From Methanobacterium sp. (GTDB lineage Archaea; Methanobacteriota; Methanobacteria; Methanobacteriales; Methanobacteriaceae): a stretch of 5,668 nt of DNA. The notes under the pieces were generated by a model, which worked only from the letters and a program-made list of their open reading frames with translations, did no database searches and had not been told where the DNA came from. Each line of letters starts with the position of its first letter. The first letter of the stretch is position 1. Of this stretch, positions 1 to 5,468 are shown in pieces. Position numbers and translations under genes: made by a program. The stretch covers positions 1 through 5,668 of the forward strand of contig JAJRAE010000040.1 of assembly GCA_028682985.1 (NCBI GenBank), given 5' to 3'.

Positions 1-1260
1 CTTCAATAAAAATGATACAAAAAGGCCTAAAACAGTAATAATAATTCCCAGTAAAATTGCAGAGTAATCAAGCCCCAATAAAAGAACAGAACAAGTAATC
101 AATCCTAGAAGAGGCAGTAAAGGTAAACGCCCCCAATTTAAAGGTAACTTGAATGGCCTAACCGTGTCCGGGGCTGTGAATCTTAGGATTATTACCGATG
201 CATTGATGAATATGAAACTTACAAAAAGTGTGTAAACAGTCACATTTGCCAGGAAATTTAACCCACCAACCAGGAGAAATCCAATTGAAACTAGGCCCAC
301 CACTAATATAGAAACCCAAGGAGTTTGTGTAGTGGAATGCACTCTACCCAGGATAACTGGTAAAGAATTAGAACTCGCCATTCCATATACAATTCTTGAA
401 GAAGCTAAAAGAGATAAAAGAACTGTGTTGCTGGTTGCAAAGAGAGCTATAAAGGATAGTACAAGTGCTCCGTTAGCTCCCAAACCAATGGATGCGATGT
501 CTGAGAAAGGTGCTGCGGAACTGGATAAAACCTCCCATCCCAGCACACTAACTGAGCTGATTGCTGCCAAAACATATAATACCGTGCTGATAACCATAGC
601 CAGTACCAGTCCCTGTGGGATAATCTTAGATGGTTCCTTTGTCTCATCAGAGAGTTTCACAATATCCTCAAAACCGAGATATGCAAAGAAAATAAGTGCA
701 GCTGAAGCAAAAATGCCCCCCCAACCCAACGGAGTTAACTCCATATAATTAACACTACCAATAAAAGGAAGACCCACATAGACTATGATTAAAATACCAA
801 ATGCTTCTAACGCAGTGAAAACAATAGCCACCCAGGCAGATTCTTTAATACCTATGAAAAGTACCAGGGATAAAATGATAATTAAGGCAATGGATGCGTA
901 GATGTGAGGGAGATTAAATAATGTGCCTAAATAATTTGCAAACCCCACTGAAACTGCTGATGCGCTTAAAATACCACTAAATATTATGAGCCAGCCAATG
1001 GTGAAAGCAATTTTTTCACCCAGAGCATTTTTAACATATTCATATTCTGCACTGGACCTAGGATACATGGATGAAAGTTCAGCATAACTTAAAGCAGTAA
1101 AAGATGCAACAAGGGATGCAACCAAAAAAGAGAGCCATAAAGCATTCCCTGATGTAGATGCGGCCTGACCGATGAGTGCATATATCCCCGCGCCAAGTAT
1201 TATGCCAAGACCAGAAAAAGTAACTTCTAAAAGCCCTAAATTTCGTTTTAACATTTTCAT
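1..1260 (-). CDS. APC-family amino acid permease, C-terminus cut by window edge
   Basis: The minus strand is open for 420 codons from ATG at 1260 to the left edge, with no stop, so the gene is partial at its 3' end. The protein is very hydrophobic, with about 12 predicted membrane spans (roughly residues 10-32, 41-63, 84-112, 120-140, 145-168, 182-200, 216-238, 265-290, 315-333, 338-360, 378-398, 400-419), so probably only a short tail is missing. Family marks of the amino acid-polyamine-organocation superfamily are the broken first helix GLGIILGAGIYALIGQAA (residues 17-34) and the TM6 region FFAYLGFEDI (191-200), followed by SDETKEPSKIIPQG. Such carriers take up amino acids by cation symport or exchange; the substrate cannot be read from the sequence. 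ATG at 1260 is chosen because the family N-terminus (LKRNLGLLEV) begins there; ATG at 1254 is an alternative. No Shine-Dalgarno site is visible. The gene lies 174 bp beyond aqpM, behind a T-rich terminator, so it is probably a separate transcript. Confidence 0.9.
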   Translation of the reverse strand, partial: MKMLKRNLGLLEVTFSGLGIILGAGIYALIGQAASTSGNALWLSFLVASLVASFTALSYAELSSMYPRSSAEYEYVKNALGEKIAFTIGWLIIFSGILSASAVSVGFANYLGTLFNLPHIYASIALIIILSLVLFIGIKESAWVAIVFTALEAFGILIIVYVGLPFIGSVNYMELTPLGWGGIFASAALIFFAYLGFEDIVKLSDETKEPSKIIPQGLVLAMVISTVLYVLAAISSVSVLGWEVLSSSAAPFSDIASIGLGANGALVLSFIALFATSNTVLLSLLASSRIVYGMASSNSLPVILGRVHSTTQTPWVSILVVGLVSIGFLLVGGLNFLANVTVYTLFVSFIFINASVIILRFTAPDTVRPFKLPLNWGRLPLLPLLGLITCSVLLLGLDYSAILLGIIITVLGLFVSFLLK

Positions 1261-1269
1261 AAAATATTT

Positions 1270-1290
1270 ATTTTTATTTTTATTCCGAAG
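1270..1290 (-). promoter_or_regulatory. Possible BRE/TATA just upstream of the permease
   Basis: On the minus strand a purine-rich CGGAA (1287-1283) runs into TAAAAATA (1282-1275), resembling an archaeal BRE plus TATA box. The usual spacing of about 25 bp would place transcription start almost at the permease ATG, giving a leaderless or nearly leaderless mRNA, which fits the lack of a Shine-Dalgarno site. A second AT-rich candidate, minus-strand TTTATTAAAT near 1333-1324, would give a leader of roughly 40 nt. The DNA is so AT-rich that neither is secure. Confidence 0.3.
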
Positions 1291-1372
1291 ATTCTTACTG
1301 AAGACCGGGAATTTCAATTTTATTTAATAAATATTTTATTATTTGGCTTCTATAATCTTATAATTGACCGTG

Positions 1373-1383
1373 ATCTGACAGAT
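1373..1383. repeat. Short palindrome ATCTG-A-CAGAT
   Basis: A perfect 5-bp inverted repeat with a 1-bp centre sits between the aqpM terminator and the permease promoter region. A one-base centre argues against an RNA hairpin, so if it is functional it would be a half-site pair for a dimeric DNA-binding protein. It is short enough to be chance. Confidence 0.25.
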
Positions 1384-1393
1384 TGTTTATTTT

Positions 1394-1412
1394 AAATATA
1401 AAAATAAAAAAA
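1394..1412 (-). terminator. Oligo-T terminator of the DUF2193-DUF2180-aqpM operon
   Basis: Read on the minus strand, 22 nt after the aqpM stop codon, there is a run of seven T (1412-1406), then A, four T, and more AT-rich sequence. Archaeal RNA polymerase terminates at such oligo-T tracts without needing a hairpin, and no stable stem precedes it. It separates the three-gene operon from the permease. Confidence 0.6.
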
Positions 1413-1434
1413 GGTTTGAAAATTAAATAAAATG

Positions 1435-2211
1435 TCACTTTTCTCTGATTACTCTTCCTTCAGGCAGTTTTTCTTCTGATGAAATATAGTCATATATGAC
1501 CGCTGCTAAAACAGCCCCTACTATAGGTCCTATGACGTATATGGGGAAATAATTCCAGAGATTAGTTCCCCCTAATACCAGATCTCCCATATAAGGTCCG
1601 AAGGTTCTGGCCGGATTTATGGAAGCCCCAGAGATATTTCCAATGGTGGTTATCACTGCTGCTACTGTGAATCCGATTGAAAGACCCGCAAATCCAGGGA
1701 ATGCTCGTCTATCAATACCTGATCCCATGATGACGAACATCAACATGAAGGTTCCTATCAACTCCACTAATATGGCTTGGAAATAGCTAATACCTTCAAA
1801 TGGTGCGGTAGCACCTAATCCACCAACTGTAACGGCATTCATTCCCACCACTGCAGCGAAGAGGAAGCTTCCCAGTGTAGCGCCTATGAGTTGGGCCACA
1901 ATATATGGGATCACCTCGTTACCTGGGAATTTTTTGGTAGACCAGAGAGCAATGGTGACTGCCGGGTTTATATGACAACCAGAAATATGTCCAATTGCAT
2001 AAATTAATACAGTCACAGTAAGACCAAAAGCCAATCCAATGGCCAGCCAGTCTCCCAAACCTCCCAGTGCACCAATCCCTATATTAAATAAGTTAGGAAG
2101 GACAGCCCCATTGCTTATCATTAAAGTTATGACAGCTGCACCAGCCCCTATAAAAACCAGGAAAAATGTTCCGATAAGTTCCGCTAAAAATCTTTTTTTT
2201 AGTGAAATCAT
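1435..2211 (-). CDS. aqpM: Aquaporin AqpM (MIP family water/small-solute channel)
   Basis: A 258-residue integral membrane channel of the major intrinsic protein family, with six spans and two re-entrant NPA loops: NPA at 82-84 (HINPAVT) and NPA at 199-201 (SINPARTFGP). From memory it aligns with Methanothermobacter AqpM without gaps through most of its length, including the GLGDW, KKFPG and GGLGATAPF segments. By that numbering the selectivity filter is Phe62, Ile187, Ala196 and Arg202; AqpM has Ser at 196. The Ile in place of the histidine of classical water channels marks the AqpM class, which passes water, glycerol weakly, and possibly other small neutral molecules such as H2S or CO2. Start choice: an in-frame TTG at 2217 would abut the GGTGA site, whereas ATG at 2211 lies 6 nt after it and gives MISLKKR, matching the remembered AqpM start. 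It is the last gene of the operon. The tail after about residue 245 (SSEEKLPEGRVIREK) is charged and cytoplasmic. Confidence 0.95.
   Translation of the reverse strand: MISLKKRFLAELIGTFFLVFIGAGAAVITLMISNGAVLPNLFNIGIGALGGLGDWLAIGLAFGLTVTVLIYAIGHISGCHINPAVTIALWSTKKFPGNEVIPYIVAQLIGATLGSFLFAAVVGMNAVTVGGLGATAPFEGISYFQAILVELIGTFMLMFVIMGSGIDRRAFPGFAGLSIGFTVAAVITTIGNISGASINPARTFGPYMGDLVLGGTNLWNYFPIYVIGPIVGAVLAAVIYDYISSEEKLPEGRVIREK
2184..2202 (-). repeat. Inverted repeat with A8 run inside the start of aqpM
   Basis: CTAAAAA and TTTTTAG form a perfect 7-bp inverted repeat with a 5-nt centre, covering codons 4-10 of aqpM. On the coding strand it includes eight consecutive A residues (2200-2193) in the Leu-Lys-Lys-Arg codons. 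It could fold weakly in the mRNA near the start codon, but basic residues encoded by AAA in an AT-rich gene are an adequate explanation. Confidence 0.3.
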
Positions 2212-2216
2212 TTTCA

Positions 2217-2223
2217 ATCACCC
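2217..2223 (-). promoter_or_regulatory. Shine-Dalgarno site of aqpM, deciding the start
   Basis: GGGTGAT on the minus strand lies 2 nt beyond the DUF2180 stop codon (2228-2226). Its GGTGA core ends 6 nt before ATG 2211 but touches TTG 2217, so it supports the ATG start. The tight junction suggests coupled translation of DUF2180 and AqpM. Confidence 0.75.
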
Positions 2224-2225
2224 AT

Positions 2226-2435
2226 TTACCCACTTCTATAAGCATCATAACACCATTTGCATAGCATTTTTGGCAGTGTTTTTTCATGTTTCTTACTGGG
2301 AAGAGGATATCCACCTTCCCATATCTCCACTTCATCACGGATCACATGGTCCATGCACAGACCCATACCACATGCAATACATATGGATACTGCCTCTGAA
2401 TCCTTACCTTCCAAGGCACACATGTAACACTTCAT
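2226..2435 (-). CDS. DUF2180 family small cysteine-rich, probable zinc-binding protein
   Basis: A 69-residue soluble protein of unknown function that I recognise as DUF2180, a family of short archaeal proteins beginning MKCYxC. Its cysteines and one histidine fall into four pairs, all spaced X2: C3/C6, C19/C22, C27/H30 and C59/C62. That is enough for two tetrahedral zinc sites, perhaps cross-braced as in RING or B-box folds; the fold is inferred. The middle segment GLCMDHVIRDEVEIWEGGYP and the basic stretch SKKHEKTLPK are non-cysteine parts of the family pattern. Such small zinc proteins usually act as protein-protein or nucleic-acid adaptors; no enzyme motif is present. ATG at 2435 is chosen because GGGAGTGAT precedes it at good spacing and the family begins there; an in-frame ATG at 2501 would overlap the upstream gene and lacks this support. 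It lies 47 bp after the DUF2193 gene and is almost contiguous with aqpM, so the three are very likely co-transcribed. Confidence 0.85.
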   Translation of the reverse strand: MKCYMCALEGKDSEAVSICIACGMGLCMDHVIRDEVEIWEGGYPLPSKKHEKTLPKMLCKWCYDAYRSG

Positions 2436-2439
2436 ATTT

Positions 2440-2448
2440 ATCACTCCC
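2440..2448 (-). promoter_or_regulatory. Shine-Dalgarno site of the DUF2180 gene, deciding the start
   Basis: GGGAGTGAT on the minus strand is close to the archaeal anti-Shine-Dalgarno complement (GGAGGTGATC), and its GGAG core lies 8 nt before ATG 2435. This fixes the 69-residue start rather than the longer 91-residue reading. Confidence 0.8.
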
Positions 2449-2482
2449 ATTCTCGAAAATATATGGATATTCAATAAATTTT

Positions 2483-3982
2483 CTATACTGCCTCTTTCCA
2501 CTGGCAGTAGCCATGTCTGAAATCAACCACTGATGCTGAAGCACAATTTTTACAAACACGGGCGGGTGATGCTGGTATTTCCTTATGCATGGCTATTATA
2601 TTGGTCATCATGGTGGCAGTTACTGGTTCACTGGTTAACAGGCAGGGGTAATCAGCTAATCTCATTAAAGATGAGAATCTGACGGTTATTGCACAGGCCG
2701 GATAAGTGTAACGCTGAGGGTTCATAATAACCTCATTTTCATGTATGGGGCTTAGATCCACTTTGAATCCTGAAATATTAGGCTCTAATGGGCCTCCAGA
2801 CCCATTTTCATTTTTTCGTTCCTCATCAAGGTGTTGCCATCCCCGGTATATCATATCCATGAAGTCACAGTTATGGAGTTCTGCTGCTGCTCCTCTGGTT
2901 GGATACTGCTGCACGAAGTTGTGGAACCTTCTGGTGAGAAGATCAATAACTGTAGGGGCGTTAAAACCGTCAAGTTCAAGTATGTATTCCACTGCACATG
3001 CAGATGATCCGGTTGCTAATGATAATAGTTTATATTCGTCTTTAATACTCTTTGAAGCGTTTTTTAATGTTGAATCCATCACATCTGTTGTTGCTTCTAT
3101 TATGGCCATTATAACATCGTCTTTACACATGTTATAGGTAGACTGGGATATGTGGTGTGATATATCCCCTACACAGTAAGCTGGCAGGGTGACTATATTT
3201 CCATAATGCACTCCATCTTCCACCGCTTCTATTACAGTGCTTGCTATTCTCTCTTTGTATTTTGACATGTATTTACGTACATCAAAGGATTCATGACCCA
3301 AAGAATCCATTAATTTAGCCTGTGCATCTACAGGAGTTTTATATATGGATTTAATCATGTCTATTTCTTTTTTAAGAGCCTCGGTGAGAGTGTCGCCCTC
3401 TTCTATTTTATTGGCAAAAACTTCACCAACACCATAGGAAGTATTCATACCCCATGATTTAGAGGATAAAATGGTCTGTTTATGATCAACCGGGATATCA
3501 ACATTTTTAAGTATCCGATTTACCACGTTGCTGGTGCTTCCTGGTATTAATGCAAAATCAACCACACAGGTCGGTCCATAGAAACCGCCGTATCTCCTTA
3601 CAACTTCACGGCCTATTAATGATTCAGATCGGCCTATGGCCTCTATAAATTTATCCATACTCTTTTTGAACTCTTTATCTTCTTCATATAGTATTTCCAG
3701 GATGGCTGGAGTTTGATAATGTTCTACAAATGGATCATCTTCCGGCCTTACTGTATCAGTGAGCCCCTTCAATGTCTCAAAATGTATGTTTATGGAGTTT
3801 TTATGAAGATCCAAAACTACTTCACTCTGCCCATCAACAGCTTCCATCTTATTTGCCACATCAACGTAGGATTTAGTATGTGCTATTTTGAATTCCTGAC
3901 CCCTATATTTTTTAACAGTAGATACATCTGCTTTTTGAGCCATTAAAGCCTCATTTACCATTTTTTCATATAGTTCAGACAT
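2483..3982 (-). CDS. DUF2193 family protein of unknown function
   Basis: A 499-residue protein that I place in DUF2193, a family of about 500 residues found chiefly in methanogens with no established function that I know of. No signal peptide or membrane span is visible, so it should be cytoplasmic. The N-terminal part (1-130) is charged and mostly helical-looking. A conserved-looking core follows: GREVVRRYGGFYGPTCVVDF (124-143), PGSTSNVVNRIL (147-158), LPAYCVGDISHHISQ (266-280), then SLATGSSACAVEYILEL (321-337) and PTRGAAAELHNCDFMDMIYRGW (361-382). There are ten cysteines. The last three, with a histidine, form C477-X2-C480-X9-H490-X2-C493 at the extreme C-terminus, a plausible zinc or other metal site. 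No nucleotide-binding or known catalytic motif was recognised. The start ATG at 3982 is preceded by GAGGTG at 7 nt. It is first in the operon with DUF2180 and aqpM, and diverges from an iron-sulfur flavoprotein gene across 101 bp. The family call rests on recognition, not a search. Confidence 0.85.
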   Translation of the reverse strand: MSELYEKMVNEALMAQKADVSTVKKYRGQEFKIAHTKSYVDVANKMEAVDGQSEVVLDLHKNSINIHFETLKGLTDTVRPEDDPFVEHYQTPAILEILYEEDKEFKKSMDKFIEAIGRSESLIGREVVRRYGGFYGPTCVVDFALIPGSTSNVVNRILKNVDIPVDHKQTILSSKSWGMNTSYGVGEVFANKIEEGDTLTEALKKEIDMIKSIYKTPVDAQAKLMDSLGHESFDVRKYMSKYKERIASTVIEAVEDGVHYGNIVTLPAYCVGDISHHISQSTYNMCKDDVIMAIIEATTDVMDSTLKNASKSIKDEYKLLSLATGSSACAVEYILELDGFNAPTVIDLLTRRFHNFVQQYPTRGAAAELHNCDFMDMIYRGWQHLDEERKNENGSGGPLEPNISGFKVDLSPIHENEVIMNPQRYTYPACAITVRFSSLMRLADYPCLLTSEPVTATMMTNIIAMHKEIPASPARVCKNCASASVVDFRHGYCQWKEAV

Positions 3983-3989
3983 TTACTAA

Positions 3990-3995
3990 CACCTC
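3990..3995 (-). promoter_or_regulatory. Shine-Dalgarno site of the DUF2193 gene
   Basis: GAGGTG on the minus strand ends 7 nt before ATG 3982, a normal archaeal arrangement, and supports that start. Confidence 0.7.
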
Positions 3996-4016
3996 ATTAT
4001 TATATTGACCTGAGAT

Positions 4017-4030
4017 TGCATATTTTTTTT
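4017..4030 (-). promoter_or_regulatory. Candidate TATA region of the DUF2193-DUF2180-aqpM operon
   Basis: On the minus strand an A8 run continues into AAATATGC (about 4024-4017). Archaeal spacing of about 25 bp would start transcription near 3998, leaving a short leader that just contains the Shine-Dalgarno site. An alternative is minus-strand TTAAATAT at 4042-4035, which overlaps the plus-strand TATA candidate and would give a leader of about 28 nt. Confidence 0.4.
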
Positions 4031-4042
4031 GGAAATATTTAA
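4031..4042 (+). promoter_or_regulatory. Candidate BRE/TATA promoter of the flavoprotein-methyltransferase genes
   Basis: GGAA (4031-4034), a BRE-like purine element, directly precedes ATATTTAA (4035-4042), a TATA-like box. Transcription would begin near 4062-4066, leaving about 20 nt of leader that carries the GGAGGT site. The centre AAATATTT (4033-4040) is self-complementary and could also be read by TBP in the other direction. Confidence 0.5.
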
Positions 4043-4070
4043 GATAATAAAATGTAAGAAATACTCTTTA

Positions 4071-4076
4071 GGAGGT
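4071..4076 (+). promoter_or_regulatory. Strong Shine-Dalgarno site that decides a TTG start
   Basis: GGAGGT ends 7 nt before TTG 4084. It is the strongest ribosome-binding site in the window and supports TTG as the real start codon, since no in-frame ATG is near. An inverted repeat AAATAC (4059-4064) / GTATTT (4075-4080) could pair across a 10-nt loop and partly cover the site. Confidence 0.8.
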
Positions 4077-4083
4077 ATTTTAT

Positions 4084-4653
4084 TTGAAAAAAGTAGTCTT
4101 ATTATGTGGAAGCCCCCGACCCAGCGGAAACACCTACCAGGTCCTGGAAGAATGCGCAGGCGTTATTGAGGACCAGGGATTGGATGTGGAAATAATACCG
4201 CTGGTTGGAAAAAAGATTGAATCATGCATAGCCTGTGGACGGTGTGGAGATCTCGGCGAGTGTGGTTTAAAAGATGATTTAAACCAGATGATTACTAAAA
4301 TAAAGGATTCTGAAGGATTTATAGTCGGTTCACCTGTCTACTTCGGAACAGCCAGGGGAGATGTGATGTCCGCGCTACAGAGAATAGGAATGGTATCCCG
4401 AACCAATGGTAACTTCTTATCATGGAAAGTTGGAGGGCCCATAGCAGTTGCTCGGAGAGGAGGGCAGACCGCCACTCTTCAGGAGATGTTGATGTTCTTC
4501 TTCATAAATGACATGATCGTTCCAGGCTCTACCTACTGGAACATGGTATTTGGATGGGCCCCTGGAGAGGCTAAAGATGATGAGGAAGGTATGGAAACCA
4601 TACGCCGATTTGGATACAACGTGGCCACCCTGATAAAGAAAATAAATGATTAA
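4084..4653 (+). CDS. Iron-sulfur flavoprotein (Isf type), flavodoxin-like/NADPH-dependent FMN reductase superfamily
   Basis: A 189-residue soluble redox protein with a flavodoxin-like fold. The N-terminal strand and phosphate-binding loop of the FMN site are VVLLCGSPRPSGNT (residues 4-17); SPVYFGTARG (83-92) and RRGGQTAT (124-131) are the other flavin-contacting segments of the family. Between them is a compact cluster motif C48-X2-C51-X2-C54-X5-C60, which fits the CX2CX2CX4-7C signature of Isf and lies at nearly the same positions as I recall for Methanosarcina thermophila Isf. Family members carry one 4Fe-4S cluster and FMN, accept electrons from ferredoxin, and have been reported to reduce O2 and H2O2 in Methanosarcina; the acceptor here is unknown. 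Translation starts at TTG, supported by GGAGGT at 7 nt and by the family N-terminus. The methyltransferase gene follows after 22 bp and is probably co-transcribed. A plain FMN reductase is less likely because all four cluster cysteines are present. Confidence 0.9.
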   Translation: MKKVVLLCGSPRPSGNTYQVLEECAGVIEDQGLDVEIIPLVGKKIESCIACGRCGDLGECGLKDDLNQMITKIKDSEGFIVGSPVYFGTARGDVMSALQRIGMVSRTNGNFLSWKVGGPIAVARRGGQTATLQEMLMFFFINDMIVPGSTYWNMVFGWAPGEAKDDEEGMETIRRFGYNVATLIKKIND

Positions 4654-4675
4654 TATCTATCCTTAAAGAGATTAC

Positions 4676-5413
4676 ATGACCGAAGAACAGCTTTATAAAA
4701 AATACGCCCAATACTATGACCGTATTTATGAGAAAATAAGTCAACAAAAGGAATGCGACTTTATAAAATGGGCAGTTCGAAAGCATAAAACCAGTGCGGG
4801 TATTGGTTTGCTGGATGTGGCCTGTGGAACTGGCAGGCATGCGGAGATACTTAAAGACAACTTTGAAGTGCAGGGTGTTGATATAAATCCGGAGATGCTT
4901 AAAATTGCCAGGGAAAAACTGCCTGATCAAAAATTTTCCACTGGTGATATGAAAACTCTAGATTTAGATCAGGAATTTGATGTGGTTATCTGCATGTTCA
5001 GCGCCATGAACTACAACACCTCCCTCAAAGAGTTAGAAAAGACTTTGAAGAATTTCCACAACCATTTAAAGCCAGGTGGAGTTTTGATCTTTGATTATGG
5101 TATTAATAAGGAGAACTGGATTGAAGGCCTGGTTAGTGTAGATACTGTGGTTGATAATAACCTTAAACTTGCGAGAATCTGCCAATCCCGCCTGGAAGAC
5201 GGTATATTCAATGCAGATTTCGTTTTCCTGATAAAAGAAGATGGAAAGTTGAATTTTGATATCGATCAACATAAGCTGGGTGTATTTGGAGTGGATGAAA
5301 TGAATAACTCCATGAATGAGATAGGATTTAACACATTCATCTATTCTGAGTTCACAGAAAAGGAATGGAATATTCTTTCTGGTGAAAGACCAATCTTTCT
5401 GGGTGTTAAATAA
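4676..5413 (+). CDS. Class I SAM-dependent methyltransferase, substrate unknown
   Basis: A 245-residue soluble Rossmann-fold methyltransferase. SAM-binding motif I is LLDVACGTGRHA (45-56). The acidic residue ending strand 2 is D69 in GVDINPEML, the adenine-side GDM is at 90-92, motif IV is FDVVICMFSAMNYN (101-114), and LKPGGVLIFDY (131-141) is the post-I strand-turn. The N-terminal YKKYAQYYDRIY (7-18) is typical of the UbiE/Methyltransf_11/25-like group that methylates small molecules. The C-terminal half (about 150-240) is a mixed cap region that should set specificity, and I do not recognise a substrate signature. It starts at ATG 4676, 22 bp after the flavoprotein stop, with a weak site (AAAGAG, 5 nt spacing), so it is probably the second gene of the same transcript. 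No oligo-T terminator follows it before the next gene. Confidence 0.9.
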   Translation: MTEEQLYKKYAQYYDRIYEKISQQKECDFIKWAVRKHKTSAGIGLLDVACGTGRHAEILKDNFEVQGVDINPEMLKIAREKLPDQKFSTGDMKTLDLDQEFDVVICMFSAMNYNTSLKELEKTLKNFHNHLKPGGVLIFDYGINKENWIEGLVSVDTVVDNNLKLARICQSRLEDGIFNADFVFLIKEDGKLNFDIDQHKLGVFGVDEMNNSMNEIGFNTFIYSEFTEKEWNILSGERPIFLGVK

Positions 5414-5468
5414 ATTAAAAGAAGTTTTCAGGGAGTTAGATTGATTTAAAAGCGTAAAGATGATAATA

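Noticed and set aside
716..722. Run of seven C (G on the coding strand) inside the permease as a phase-variation tract
   Set aside because: It encodes the Trp-Gly-Gly of a glycine-rich loop before TM6, the frame is intact, and seven bases is short for a contingency locus.
332..748. Plus-strand open frame of 138 codons
   Set aside because: It lies wholly within the minus-strand permease, whose 420-codon frame encodes recognisable APC motifs; the plus-strand product resembles nothing and has no ribosome-binding site.
2452..2466. TATA-like ATATATTTT upstream of the DUF2180 gene as an internal promoter
   Set aside because: It would start transcription at about the ATG itself and make the strong Shine-Dalgarno site useless; AT-rich spacer DNA explains it.
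2436..2501. Longer 91-residue reading of the DUF2180 gene from ATG 2501
   Set aside because: It overlaps the end of the DUF2193 gene, and the clear GGGAGTGAT site and family start point to ATG 2435.
2039..2533. Plus-strand open frame of 164 codons across aqpM and DUF2180
   Set aside because: It is antisense to two well-supported genes, with a low-complexity, family-less product and no promoter or ribosome-binding site.
4571..4930. Minus-strand open frame of 119 codons
   Set aside because: It is antisense to the flavoprotein end and the methyltransferase SAM-binding region, both clearly coding on the plus strand.
5441..5452. TATA-like GATTTAAAAG as a promoter for the NifX-like gene
   Set aside because: The expected start of transcription would fall at or after the ATG at 5469; TTAAATAAATT near 5407-5417 is better placed but also weak, so no promoter is annotated.
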